From contig CAWBCR010000018.1 of assembly GCA_963787375.1 (NCBI GenBank), positions 1-64,000 of the forward strand: a stretch of DNA of 64,000 nt, in the 5' to 3' direction. The stretch comes from CAWBCR01 sp963787375 (GTDB taxonomy: Bacteria; Chloroflexota; Anaerolineae; Aggregatilineales; UBA3940). The first letter of the stretch is position 1. The number at the start of each line of letters is the position of its first letter. Made by a program: the position numbers and the translations under genes. Below the pieces are notes generated by a model that was not told the DNA's origin, did no database searches, and saw only the letters and a list, made by a program, of their open reading frames with translations. Below are positions 45,169-53,954 of the stretch, piece after piece.

Positions 45169-45205
45169 ATGCCGAAGGGGCGCACGCCGTGCGCCCCTTC
45201 GGCAT
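45169..45205 (+). terminator. Long hairpin terminator after the kinase gene
   Basis: Arms 45169-45185 and 45189-45205 form a perfect 17-bp GC-rich stem with a GCC loop. Only TTG follows, so it may be an attenuator or RNA-stability hairpin instead. Confidence 0.75.
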
Positions 45206-45220
45206 TGTGGCCCTGCACGT

Positions 45221-45249
45221 TTACCCCCGACGCGAGTCTCATGTATACT
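45221..45249 (+). promoter_or_regulatory. Leaderless promoter of the AlaX gene
   Basis: TTACCC (45221-45226, weak -35), 17-base spacer, TATACT (45244-45249), then seven bases to ATG 45257. No ribosome site is seen. Confidence 0.55.
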
Positions 45250-45256
45250 CTCTGGC

Positions 45257-46468
45257 ATGACCCAGCGACTTTACTACGACGATCCGTACACCACCGAGTT
45301 CACCGCCCGCGTCGTTGAGACCCTGTCGGTTGCCGGGCAGCCGGCCGTGATCCTCGACCGCACGTATTTCTACCCAACCGGCGGCGGACAGCCCGCCGAC
45401 CGGGGCAGCATCGATGGCGTCGACGTATTGGACGTGGCCCCGCGTGAGGAGGACGCCGCCGTGCTGCACGTGCTGGCTGCGCCGCCCGATTCCGTCGAGG
45501 TGCAGTGCCGCATCGACTGGCCCCGCCGCTTCGACCACATGCAGCACCACACAGGTCAGCACATCCTTACCCAGGCGTTCGTGCAGGTGGCGGAGGCGCA
45601 CACCGTCAGCTTCCACCTGAGTGAAGACAGCGTCACCATCGACCTCGATAAGCCGCCCATGCCGCCGGAGGTCGTCGCCAAAGTTGAGGACCTGGCTAAC
45701 CGCGTCATATGCGAAGACCGGCCCGTCACGCAGCGCCTGGTTGACCCGTCTGACACGGAAGGCGTGCGCATGCGCCGTATGCCCGGCCACCTGCTGACCG
45801 ATGGGCTGCGCGTGATCGAGGTCGAGGGTTTCGACCAGACCGCCTGTGGTGGGACGCACGTCGCGCGGACGGGTGAGATCGGGCTGATCAAGATCGTGCG
45901 CCTCGACCGGCACGCCGACGGCACGCGCGTCGAGTTTCGCTGCGGCGGGCGCGCGCTGCACGACTACCGCGAGAAGAACGACATCCTGCTCGGGCTGGCC
46001 GCGCAGTTGACCTGCGGCTACTGGGAGATCGGCGGGGCAATAGACCGCCTGCGTGCCGATCTCAAAGAGACGCAGCGCATGCTCAGGGCCAACACTGCCC
46101 GGCTGATCGAGGCCGAGGCCGCGCACCTGCTGGCTTCAGCCGAGGTGCGGGACGGCGTGCGCGTGATCAGCGCCGCGTTTGAGGATCGCGACGTGGCGGA
46201 CGTGCGCGCGCTGGCCAGCCGGCTTGTCGAGACGCCCGGCACGCTTGTGCTGTTCGGGCTGGCCGGCGAGAAATCCCAGCTTATTCTGGCGCGCAGCGCC
46301 GACCTGCCCCACAATATGAACCAGCCACTCCAGGCCGCGCTGCCGCACCTCGGCGACGCGCGTGGCGGGGGCCGCCCTGACTTCACGCAGGGTGGTGGCG
46401 TCCCGGCGGGGCTCGATGCCGTTCGGGCCGCGCTGGATGCCGCCGCGAAGGCGCTGGCAGGCGAATAG
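45257..46468 (+). CDS. Long-form AlaX, alanyl-tRNA editing protein with DHHA1-like C-terminus
   Basis: 403 residues. Hydrolyses Ser-tRNA(Ala) or Gly-tRNA(Ala) in trans. The editing site is HMQHHTGQHILTQAF (HxxxH) and the third and fourth zinc ligands lie in EGFDQTACGGTHVARTGEIG (CxxxH). The N-terminal barrel begins YFYPTGGGQPADRGSI. From about residue 250 a coiled segment (DRLRADLKETQRML) leads to a DHHA1-type domain ending GGGRPDFTQGGG. No aminoacylation domain is present, so it is not AlaRS. It is likely leaderless. Confidence 0.92.
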   Translation: MTQRLYYDDPYTTEFTARVVETLSVAGQPAVILDRTYFYPTGGGQPADRGSIDGVDVLDVAPREEDAAVLHVLAAPPDSVEVQCRIDWPRRFDHMQHHTGQHILTQAFVQVAEAHTVSFHLSEDSVTIDLDKPPMPPEVVAKVEDLANRVICEDRPVTQRLVDPSDTEGVRMRRMPGHLLTDGLRVIEVEGFDQTACGGTHVARTGEIGLIKIVRLDRHADGTRVEFRCGGRALHDYREKNDILLGLAAQLTCGYWEIGGAIDRLRADLKETQRMLRANTARLIEAEAAHLLASAEVRDGVRVISAAFEDRDVADVRALASRLVETPGTLVLFGLAGEKSQLILARSADLPHNMNQPLQAALPHLGDARGGGRPDFTQGGGVPAGLDAVRAALDAAAKALAGE

Positions 46469-46519
46469 CGCGCCGCTCCGGCTCAGGCCGGCAGCCTATC
46501 GAACGGGTATGAGCAAGAC

Positions 46520-47383
46520 ATGAAAGAGATTGCCTCCAACATTTACGTATCAACCGAATACGCGCTGGTGACCGTCGGCGCTATTCTGTCGAACGCGGGT
46601 TGGGTGTGCGTCGACACGCCGCCGCATCCCCACGACGCGCAGGCCTGGCTCGACGCGCTGCACAAGATCGCTAACAGACCGATCCTGTATGTGATCAACA
46701 CAGACCATCATCGCGACCGGATCGTTGGCAACGCGTGGTTCAAAGCGCCGGTGATCGCGCACACCGCCGCCGCTCGCCAGATGCTTGCGCTGGGCAACCC
46801 TTTTATCGCGCAGGCCGCCGAGGAGTTGAGCGCCGACGACAACGAGCTGGTCCAGATCGCCAGCGTGAAGGTCGTACCGCCCCAGATTTCCTACACCAAC
46901 TCGTTGATCATCGAGGCAGGTAACCGGCAGATCGAGCTGTTCAGCCGGCCCAGCGCGACGCTGGGCAGCACGTGGGTGATGCTCAAAGATGAGAAGGTCA
47001 TCTTCGCCGGGGACTCGATTGCCGTCAGTCAGCACCCGTACATCAGCGATGGGGCGTCGAAAGCGTGGCTGGATGCGCTGCGCCTGTTGCGCCTGGAGCG
47101 CAACGCCGACATGATCGTCGTGCCGGGCCGTGAGAAGCCGACCACGCCTGCCGCCACCGACCAGCTCTCCGAGTACTTGCGCGTCGCGCGCCGCCGCATG
47201 AACAGCCTGGTCTACGCCGAGCGCCCGCGCTCTGAGATCGGGCAGGTCGTGCCCGAGTTCCTGGCGATGTTCCCTTACCCATCCTCCCGGCGCGAGGCCA
47301 TCCAGCGGCGCGTCAAGGCCGGGTTGGAGGCCATCTACGAAGAGATGCGCAGCAAATCTGACGACGACGGCGAGGGCGAATAG
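46520..47383 (+). CDS. MBL-fold hydrolase-like protein with incomplete metal site
   Basis: 287 residues. The metallo-beta-lactamase fold is indicated by the N-terminal VSTEYALVTVGAILSNAGWVCVDTP, YVINTDHHRDRIVGN, the internal SRPSATLGSTWVML and KVIFAGDSIAVSQHPY with the metal-bridging Asp. The HxHxDH motif is altered to TDHHRDRI: the first and last metal histidines are Thr and Ile/Arg. The expected His after the Gly-Ser block is not seen. Activity is doubtful; it may bind rather than cleave. The start ATG 46520 has AACGGGT upstream. It follows AlaX by 51 bases. Confidence 0.75.
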   Translation: MKEIASNIYVSTEYALVTVGAILSNAGWVCVDTPPHPHDAQAWLDALHKIANRPILYVINTDHHRDRIVGNAWFKAPVIAHTAAARQMLALGNPFIAQAAEELSADDNELVQIASVKVVPPQISYTNSLIIEAGNRQIELFSRPSATLGSTWVMLKDEKVIFAGDSIAVSQHPYISDGASKAWLDALRLLRLERNADMIVVPGREKPTTPAATDQLSEYLRVARRRMNSLVYAERPRSEIGQVVPEFLAMFPYPSSRREAIQRRVKAGLEAIYEEMRSKSDDDGEGE

Positions 47384-47485
47384 GCCTCCGGGGCTCGACG
47401 CGCGGCACCGGGGGTTTCGCTCCGCCCTGATCTCATGTACAATCCAGCGCGGTAAGAACCTTGAACTTCGCTCCGGACTGAGGAT

Positions 47486-49627
47486 ATGGCCACTACTGAA
47501 TTGGAAGCCCTGGTCGGCCATCTGTTCATCGTCGGCGGGCGGTCCATCAGCGCGGCGTCGCCGGGCGCAATTGCCATGCCGCCGCCGCGCCGCACGGCGC
47601 GCGGTCGTGACACCGATACGTTCTTCGGCCTGATCTCGCTCAGCGTCGCGCAGCGCCAGCCCGCCTCGTTCTACGAGGACCTGACCCGACAGCTTTCCGA
47701 TAAGTACTTCGGCACGGGCGGCAGCGTGACGGCTGCCGTGCGCGAAGCTATCGGCACGATCAATACCACGCTGCTCGATGCCAACCGCCACCTGGATGAC
47801 CCGCTGACGGTCGGCCTGGTCAGCGCCATCCTGCGCGAGACGGAAGTGTATATCGCCGTCGTTGGGCAGGCGCGCTGCTTCCTGATGCGCGAGGGGTTCG
47901 TCGAGCGGCTGCCTGCCGACGACGAGCTGGAGCTTCAGGAGTTGGGCCTCGGCGTCGAGGCCGACCCACACGTTCGCTTTTACCGCCGCGAGATCCGCGC
48001 CAACGATTTCCTCATCCTGGCCGACGTGTCGCTGGGCCACCTGCGTGACGCGACACTGCTGCAAGCCATCGAGAGCGGCGACGTAGATCATGTGCTGAAC
48101 AATCTGGCGGCGGTCGCCGGCGAGGCCAGCACCGCCGAGGTGATCAAGTTCGTGGCACCGCTGGCCGAGGGTGAGTTTGACCCCGCCCCGCCGCAGAAGC
48201 GCCACCCGATTGTCCCACCGCTGCCCAGGTTCGGCAGACCGTCCGAGCCGGCGGCTGTGCTGGAACCCGTTGAGGCGCTGGAAGAAGCGCCGGCGCCGCT
48301 GCCCGCCGTTGAAGACGAAGAGCCCGGTAGCCATGCGTCCGCCGGCGTGGGGCCGTTCATTCAGAAGATGGGCCACGACACCGCGTCTGGACTGGCGCAG
48401 GCCACCGGCGGCGCGCGGACCTTGCTGGAACGTGTGCTGCCAGGTGAGTCAGAGGAGCGCCGCCCGCAGTTGTCGGCCACCATGCAGGTCGGCGTGGCCG
48501 TGGCGGTTACGGTGCTGGTCGCGCTGATCACCACCGGCATTTACCGCTTCCGCGGGCAGACCTCGCAGTACGCGCAGTTGGTCCGCGAGGCGCAGGGCGA
48601 AATCGAGCAGGCGCAGGCTGCCGGCAACAATCAGGCCGAGGCCCGCCCGCACTGGGAAACGGCGGTCTTCCTTCTCGATCAGGCATCACAGATCCGCCAG
48701 CCCGGCGGGGAGATCGAAACGCTGCGCAATCAGGCACTGGCCGTACTGGACTCCTACGACCACGTGACGCGCGTCACGCCGGTGCTGCTGCGCAGTTACG
48801 AGCCGGGGTCGGTGCTGCGCGGCCCGATCGTGCAGGGCCTCAACGTGTACATGATCGACCAGACGCAGGACATCCTCTACCGCGAGGATCTTGACGAGAC
48901 CGGCACGCGGCTCGTCAACCAGAGTCCGCAGATCGTCACCCGGCAGGGCGACCTGATCGGCAACCAGGTTGTCGGCGGCCTGATCGACCTGACGTGGGTC
49001 GACGACAGCGGGCTTCAACAGCGCAACGTCCTGGCGGCGCTGTCGCGCAATGGCCTGCTGATCAGCTACTCGCCCAGCAGCGACGTGTCGGCAATGCTGC
49101 TGCCCGGCTTTGAGGCGTGGCTGGACCCGCGTGCCATCGCCTTCTACGACCGTGACCTGTACATTCTGGACGCGGGCGCGAACGAGATATGGCGCTACCA
49201 GGCGCGCGATAACGGCTATACCACCGCTCCGCAGCGCTACTTCACCGACGTGGCTCCCGATCTCAGCGACGCCATCGACATGGAGATTGACACCAACGGC
49301 AATGTCTACGTGCTGCATTCGAGCGGCAGCATCACTAAGTATTTCTTCGGCAAGCAGCAGGACTTCGCCTTCAGCGGGCTGCCGCAGCCCATCAGCCACC
49401 CAACGGCCATGTTCCTCAGCGTCAGCCCGTACGACCGCACATTGTATATCGCCGATCCCGGCGGTTCGCGGCTGTATGCCACTGCGCCCACCGGCGCTTT
49501 CCTCAGCAACTTCAAAGATACCGCCAATTCGATCTTTGCCGCGCTGTCAGGTGTCTATTACCAGGACCGCCCGGCCATTGTGTACGTGACGGCGGGCAAC
49601 CAGTTGTACTACTTTCCGCGCCCGTAG
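47486..49627 (+). CDS. PP2C-like domain fused to membrane helix and beta-propeller domain
   Basis: 713 residues. Residues about 1-230 align by pattern with a PP2C-type phosphatase (FFGLISLSVAQRQPASFYEDL, DPLTVGLVSAILRETEVYIAVVGQARCFLMREG, NDFLILADVSLGHLRD), but the metal-binding Asp-Gly residues are absent: GDSR is GQAR here. A Pro/Ala linker is followed by a membrane helix near residue 335 (VGVAVAVTVLVALITTGIY), a coiled segment (LVREAQGEIEQAQAAGNN) and a beta-propeller-like C-terminus with repeats such as YDRDLYILDAGANEIWRY and YDRTLYIADPGGSRLYA. I infer a pseudophosphatase sensor across the membrane. A ribosome site GAGG precedes ATG 47486. Confidence 0.75.
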   Translation: MATTELEALVGHLFIVGGRSISAASPGAIAMPPPRRTARGRDTDTFFGLISLSVAQRQPASFYEDLTRQLSDKYFGTGGSVTAAVREAIGTINTTLLDANRHLDDPLTVGLVSAILRETEVYIAVVGQARCFLMREGFVERLPADDELELQELGLGVEADPHVRFYRREIRANDFLILADVSLGHLRDATLLQAIESGDVDHVLNNLAAVAGEASTAEVIKFVAPLAEGEFDPAPPQKRHPIVPPLPRFGRPSEPAAVLEPVEALEEAPAPLPAVEDEEPGSHASAGVGPFIQKMGHDTASGLAQATGGARTLLERVLPGESEERRPQLSATMQVGVAVAVTVLVALITTGIYRFRGQTSQYAQLVREAQGEIEQAQAAGNNQAEARPHWETAVFLLDQASQIRQPGGEIETLRNQALAVLDSYDHVTRVTPVLLRSYEPGSVLRGPIVQGLNVYMIDQTQDILYREDLDETGTRLVNQSPQIVTRQGDLIGNQVVGGLIDLTWVDDSGLQQRNVLAALSRNGLLISYSPSSDVSAMLLPGFEAWLDPRAIAFYDRDLYILDAGANEIWRYQARDNGYTTAPQRYFTDVAPDLSDAIDMEIDTNGNVYVLHSSGSITKYFFGKQQDFAFSGLPQPISHPTAMFLSVSPYDRTLYIADPGGSRLYATAPTGAFLSNFKDTANSIFAALSGVYYQDRPAIVYVTAGNQLYYFPRP

Positions 49628-49688
49628 CGCCGTGCTATAATCCCGCCCCACGGCCTTGTTTAGCCGGCGGCCCTGGTAACTCTAGACA

Positions 49689-49726
49689 TTTCACCGAAAG
49701 CGTTTCAAGAAACACTTTCCGTGAAA
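49689..49726. repeat. Imperfect inverted repeat upstream of the LCP gene
   Basis: Arms 49689-49706 and 49709-49726 are complementary at 16 of 18 positions, separated by AA. A second inverted repeat GTTTGAC/GTCAAAC follows (49733-49739 and 49755-49761). No matching T run, so regulatory rather than simple termination is possible. The first could also be a terminator-like hairpin for the preceding gene. Confidence 0.6.
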
Positions 49727-49776
49727 CCTATGGTTTGACTGAAAGGGTTTTTTGGTCAAACACTCAGGCTTTTGAT

Positions 49777-51180
49777 ATGCGTCCTGGAAAAGAATCTCAC
49801 GTTCGGCGGCGCGGTCCGCGGATTGTTCTGCCCCCCTGGGTGACCTACGCGTTCCTCGCGTTGTTCGTCGTGGCCGTGGTTGGTGCAGCCTATCTGATGT
49901 TCAACGGAGTCAAGGGGCTGGTGGCCCACGCGCCGCTGGGTTCAGCGGATGCTGCCAACCTGACGCCGGATGCAGCCGCCCAGCAGGCCACCCAGCAGGC
50001 CGCAGCGAGCGGCGACACGGTTCCCGACTGGACGGGCGGGCGCGTCACTATCCTGTTGATGGGCATCGACGAGCGTCAGTCTGAATACGGCCCGTGGCGC
50101 ACCGACACTATGATCCTGCTCACACTCGACCCGGCAACCAAAACCGCCGGGATGCTGTCTATCCCGCGTGACCTGTGGGTCGAGATCCCCGACTACGGCG
50201 TCTATGACCGCATCAACACTGCCCACTTTCGCGGCGACGTCGATCACTACCCCGGCGGCGGTGGCCCTGCGCTGGCCGTCAAGACCGTGCAGCAGAATTT
50301 CGGCGTGTCGATTGACTACTACGTCGAGGTCAACTTCCAGGCGTTCGTGCAGATCATCGACCAGATCGGCTGCATCCCGATCACCGTCACCGACACCATC
50401 GACGATCCGACCTATCCCGCCCCGACCGGCAGCGGCTACGATCCGTTTCACATCGACCCCGGCAACTACTGCATGGGCGGCGAGACGCTGCTCAAGTACG
50501 CTCGCACCCGCGCTACCTTTGGTGGCGACTTCGACCGCGCCAAGCGCCAGCAGCAGGTGCTGTACGCCATTCGCGACCAGATCATGAACACCGGCGAGCT
50601 GCCTACCCTGTTGGCCCGTGTCCCACAGATCTACAACGCCCTTCAGGACAATGTCCGCACCGACATGACGGAGGGCGAGATCATCTCGCTGGCGCGAGTG
50701 GCGGCGCAGATCCCGCGTGAGGACATCTGCTCAGCGGTGATCGCCGGCCAGTACATCGAGGGATTCCAAACTCTGCCCGACGGCAGCCAGGTCGTCATCC
50801 CCAACCGGACAGCCATTCGCCAGCTTGTGCTGGATATCTTCAGCGGCGGCGGACAGTGCAATCCGCAGGCGCAGGACCTTCAGAGCGCGGCGGTGGCCGA
50901 GAAGGCGTCGATTACAGTGCTGAATGGCACCCGCCAGGAGGGTATCGCCACCTCGACCGGCGACCGGCTAACGGCGCAGGGGCTGAACGTGATCTCGGTT
51001 GGCAACGCGGATCGCTTTGACTACGCCAACACGATCATCTACAACTACACCGGCAAGACCTCGACGGCACGCTACATCGCCGCGCTGCTGGGCGTGCCAG
51101 AGACGGCGATCACCGCCGCGCAGAGCCCATCGGGCCTGTACGACATCGAGGTGGTGCTCGGCGCAGACTACGTGCCATGA
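49777..51180 (+). CDS. LytR-CpsA-Psr (LCP) family glycopolymer transferase
   Basis: 467 residues. LCP enzymes attach surface glycopolymers from lipid carriers to peptidoglycan. Positive N-terminus (RRRGPR), one membrane helix (about residues 23-43), then the LCP catalytic domain: VTILLMGIDERQ, WRTDTMILLTLDP, GMLSIPRDLWVEIP, YDRINTAHFRGD and YARTRATFGGDFDRAKRQQQVL carrying the arginine/aspartate sites. The C-terminus (ASITVLNGTRQEGIATSTGDRL) is an LytR_C domain. ATG 49777 is used; an upstream GTG at 49735 would add a stretch without homology. It may act on the polymer built by the WecA-like enzyme. Confidence 0.93.
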   Translation: MRPGKESHVRRRGPRIVLPPWVTYAFLALFVVAVVGAAYLMFNGVKGLVAHAPLGSADAANLTPDAAAQQATQQAAASGDTVPDWTGGRVTILLMGIDERQSEYGPWRTDTMILLTLDPATKTAGMLSIPRDLWVEIPDYGVYDRINTAHFRGDVDHYPGGGGPALAVKTVQQNFGVSIDYYVEVNFQAFVQIIDQIGCIPITVTDTIDDPTYPAPTGSGYDPFHIDPGNYCMGGETLLKYARTRATFGGDFDRAKRQQQVLYAIRDQIMNTGELPTLLARVPQIYNALQDNVRTDMTEGEIISLARVAAQIPREDICSAVIAGQYIEGFQTLPDGSQVVIPNRTAIRQLVLDIFSGGGQCNPQAQDLQSAAVAEKASITVLNGTRQEGIATSTGDRLTAQGLNVISVGNADRFDYANTIIYNYTGKTSTARYIAALLGVPETAITAAQSPSGLYDIEVVLGADYVP

Positions 51181-51193
51181 TCCGCTGAATGCG

Positions 51194-51221
51194 AGAGGTC
51201 CTCATCGAAGTGAGGGCCTCT
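51194..51221. terminator. Bidirectional hairpin between the LCP gene and nth
   Basis: AGAGGTCCTCA and TGAGGGCCTCT form an 11-bp stem with a T-G wobble and a six-base loop. TGTTCTATT follows on the plus strand. Confidence 0.7.
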
Positions 51222-51224
51222 GTT

Positions 51225-51935
51225 CTATTCGCCGATTAGCTCCCGCTGCCTCGTTTGGGGCAGTCCGTGGAAATAGTTGCACCACGCGCGCACGGCGCAC
51301 ACGCCACATTCAGGCTGGCGGGCGTGGCACACCTCACGCCCATGCTGGATCACCTGCAAATGGAACGGATAGAAGTCCTGCGGTGGCACGATCTGTTCAA
51401 GCTCATCGTGCGCTTTCTCGCGCCCCGTCCTGGGGCCGATCAGCCCCAGCCGCTTGGTGACGCGGTGCACGTGTGTATCGACCGGGAAGGCGGGCCGGTT
51501 CATCGCGAACAGCAGGATGATCGCCGCAGTCTTGGGGCCGACACCGTTGATCGCAGTCAGCCATGCCTTCGCCTGGTCGACCGACATGTCACGCAGGAAG
51601 TCCAGCGTGATCGCACCCTGCGTCTCGGTCAGGTAGCGCAGCGCGGCCTGGATGCGCGGCCCTTTCTGATTGGCCAGCCCTGCCGGCCTGATCGCCTCGA
51701 TCACAGCGTCATGGTCAGCGTCGCGCACCAACTCCCAATCCGGGAAGGCCGCCGTTAGCGCTTCGAACGCCTTATCGCGGTTCACGTCGTTGGTGTTCTG
51801 TGACAGGATAGTGTTCACCAGCTCGTCGACGGGCGGCAGCGCCTGCCGCCACTCCGGGGTGCCGTATTCGTCGGCCAGCGCCTCGGCGATGTGCCGGTAC
51901 TTCTGTTTGAGAGCCTGCAACTCGTCAGGCGGCAT
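51225..51935 (-). CDS. nth: Endonuclease III
   Basis: 236 residues. Bifunctional DNA glycosylase and AP lyase for oxidised pyrimidines. The helix-hairpin-helix INGVGPKTAAIILLFA has the catalytic lysine, and PVDTHVHRVTKRLG the catalytic Asp. The C-terminal CHARQPECGVCAVRAWC gives the four cysteines (C-x7-C-x2-C-x5-C here) for [4Fe-4S], close to the family's C-x6-C-x2-C-x5-C. The N-terminal VNTILSQNTNDVNRD is the family's first block. The start ATG 51935 precedes a downstream-friendly frame; mobA diverges from it. Confidence 0.95.
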   Translation of the reverse strand: MPPDELQALKQKYRHIAEALADEYGTPEWRQALPPVDELVNTILSQNTNDVNRDKAFEALTAAFPDWELVRDADHDAVIEAIRPAGLANQKGPRIQAALRYLTETQGAITLDFLRDMSVDQAKAWLTAINGVGPKTAAIILLFAMNRPAFPVDTHVHRVTKRLGLIGPRTGREKAHDELEQIVPPQDFYPFHLQVIQHGREVCHARQPECGVCAVRAWCNYFHGLPQTRQRELIGE

Positions 51936-52020
51936 GGACGGTCGCTTTCTGCTATCGGTTCCCGCTATTCTTCAGTAGTATAGCGGTCGAAGCGAAACAC
52001 GCACCACACACGAGGCAGCT

Positions 52021-52623
52021 ATGGACGATTCGATCAGCGTAGCGATCCTGGCCGGCGGGCACAGCATGCGCATGGGAACCAACAAAGCGTTTGTCGAGGT
52101 CGGCGGGCAGCCGCTGGTCGAGCGCGTCATCGCGCGTGTTCGCGATCTGGGCTCCGAGACGTTCCTCGTCGCCAACGCACCCGGCGATTACACTCACCTG
52201 GGGCTGCCAGTTCACACCGATCTCATCCCCGGCAAAGGTCCGTTGGGCGGTCTGTACACGGCCATCGCGCAGGCGCGCGGCGATTATACGCTGGTGGTTA
52301 GCTGCGACCAGCCGTTCCTGAACGCGGCGCTGCTGCGCTACCTGCTCGGTCTGCGTGATGGGTTCGATGTGGTGGTGCCGCTCAATCGCGAGGATTATCC
52401 ACAGAGCATGCACGCTGTCTACGGCAAGGCGTGCCTTGAGCCGATCCGCCGCCGCATCGACGCCGATCGTCTCAAGGTGATCGGCTTCTTCTCCGACGTG
52501 CGCGTGCGTGAGGTCTCCGGGCAGGAGATCGACCAGTTCGACCCTGACCGGACCAGCTTCGTCAACGTCAACACGCCTGAGGACCTCGCCGCCGCGCAGC
52601 GTCTCACGCAGTCGCCGGGTTAG
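52021..52623 (+). CDS. mobA: Molybdenum cofactor guanylyltransferase-like nucleotidyltransferase
   Basis: 200 residues. Transfers GMP (or CMP) to molybdopterin. N-terminal VAILAGGHSMRMGTNKAFVEVGG is the NTP-binding loop with the lysine, GPLGGLYTAIAQARGDYTLVVSCDQPFL holds the metal-binding Asp context, and the C-terminal SFVNVNTPEDL is also typical of MobA. No other molybdopterin genes are nearby, so the wider nucleotidyltransferase family (MobA/MocA) cannot be excluded. Ends 13 bases from the convergent Yip1-like gene. Confidence 0.85.
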   Translation: MDDSISVAILAGGHSMRMGTNKAFVEVGGQPLVERVIARVRDLGSETFLVANAPGDYTHLGLPVHTDLIPGKGPLGGLYTAIAQARGDYTLVVSCDQPFLNAALLRYLLGLRDGFDVVVPLNREDYPQSMHAVYGKACLEPIRRRIDADRLKVIGFFSDVRVREVSGQEIDQFDPDRTSFVNVNTPEDLAAAQRLTQSPG

Positions 52624-52636
52624 CAGCCGGTCGTCC

Positions 52637-53935
52637 CTACCGCCCGACAAAAACGCTCAGGAAACTCAGCCCGTAACCCAGCAGCCCTGCCCCGGCGTCG
52701 GCCACGGCCCCGCTCATAATCAGCGTGCCCATCGACAGCAGGATGCCGAAGCGGTGCACCCGCCCGATAGACACGCTGGACAGTAGGAACTGATAGAAGC
52801 GCAGCGCGGCGAGAATCACCAGCGCAGTGGTGATCGGCACAAACGGCAGAATCAGTGTTACCGGAAGCTGTACGATCTGCGCGACCGCCAGCGCGAGGGT
52901 CAGCGCCTGCATCGTCTGGATCGTGTCGCCTTTGCCCTGCAGCCACGATCCGGCCACCCAGCTTGTGATAATCGACTGCCACATCACGCTGATGAACGCC
53001 AGCGGGATGGACAGCACCGCGTAGGCGGCCATCCCCACGCCGATCAGCGCGGCCAGCTCCAGCGCAGCCTGCGCGGCTTCGTCCTGCGCCGCCGCCACCT
53101 GCTGCTCAAAGCCATTGAACAGGCCGGAGAAGCCCAATACTTCGAGCGCGTTCATCGTGGGGCCCAGGCTGCCCTCGCTTGGATTGAGCCCGAGATCGGT
53201 CTGCGACGCCTGCTGAAGCAGCGTCACGGTCGAGGACAGCAGCAGCGGCTGGTAGCGGCCCTGCGGCACCAGGAACAGCATCACAATCAGGTATGCCGCC
53301 CCCAGTGCCTGCAGCAGCCCCCCGGCGGCGATGTTGGCCAGGCTGTGCAGGAAGCCGCCGTACTCCATCTCGTCGTCGAAATCGTTGTGCACGTTGAAGT
53401 ACAGCATGTCGGTCCACACGCCGAACAGATCGCCCAGTGTGCGATGGGGCCGCGGCTCCGGCGAGGGAACGAGGGTCGCCGTCGAAACGACGTAGTCGGG
53501 ATCATACAGCGCAGCGCGCCACGCTTCGACTTCGCCCGATTTGGGCGATTGCGGCGCAGCCGGGCGTGGCCTGCCGGTCAGCACCGCGTCGAGGTCCGCG
53601 CCAACCGCGTCCGGCGCGACATGGCCGAGCAATGGCGGAGCCGCCGGGGGTAGCTCAGGCGGCGGCGCATCGTCGTCAGGCAGCGGCGGGACCACCCCGC
53701 CGAGCTTTTCCAGGCCGCGCCGCGCGATCTCGCTGCGCGGGTTGATGGTCAGCACGTTCTCCAGGCATATGATGCGCTCCTCGCGGTCCTCGACGGCCCC
53801 GCTGAGCCACAGCCACGCCTGTTCGTGCATGGGGTTGGCCTCGACGACCTTCGCCAGCAGGTCCCGCCCGGCGGCTGCGTCGCCCCGCCGGATGGCGGCC
53901 ACCCCGTCTTTGAACATCACCTCAAGGTCTGGCAC
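52637..53935 (-). CDS. Yip1-like membrane protein with N-terminal TPR-like unit (paralog 1)
   Basis: 432 residues. The N-terminal part has a TPR-like helix pair (LLAKVVEANPMHEQAWLWLS and NVLTINPRSEIARRGLEKL), then a Pro-rich linker (about 80-130), then five or six membrane helices of Yip1-like type (about 185-432). Its closest relative in the window is the next gene upstream, sharing the HEQAWLWLSxAV and ENVLxINP pattern and layout. Function unknown. The two genes are in tandem with 19 bases between. Confidence 0.75.
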   Translation of the reverse strand: MPDLEVMFKDGVAAIRRGDAAAGRDLLAKVVEANPMHEQAWLWLSGAVEDREERIICLENVLTINPRSEIARRGLEKLGGVVPPLPDDDAPPPELPPAAPPLLGHVAPDAVGADLDAVLTGRPRPAAPQSPKSGEVEAWRAALYDPDYVVSTATLVPSPEPRPHRTLGDLFGVWTDMLYFNVHNDFDDEMEYGGFLHSLANIAAGGLLQALGAAYLIVMLFLVPQGRYQPLLLSSTVTLLQQASQTDLGLNPSEGSLGPTMNALEVLGFSGLFNGFEQQVAAAQDEAAQAALELAALIGVGMAAYAVLSIPLAFISVMWQSIITSWVAGSWLQGKGDTIQTMQALTLALAVAQIVQLPVTLILPFVPITTALVILAALRFYQFLLSSVSIGRVHRFGILLSMGTLIMSGAVADAGAGLLGYGLSFLSVFVGR

Positions 53936-53954
53936 CTGTCTGATTGTCTCCCGG

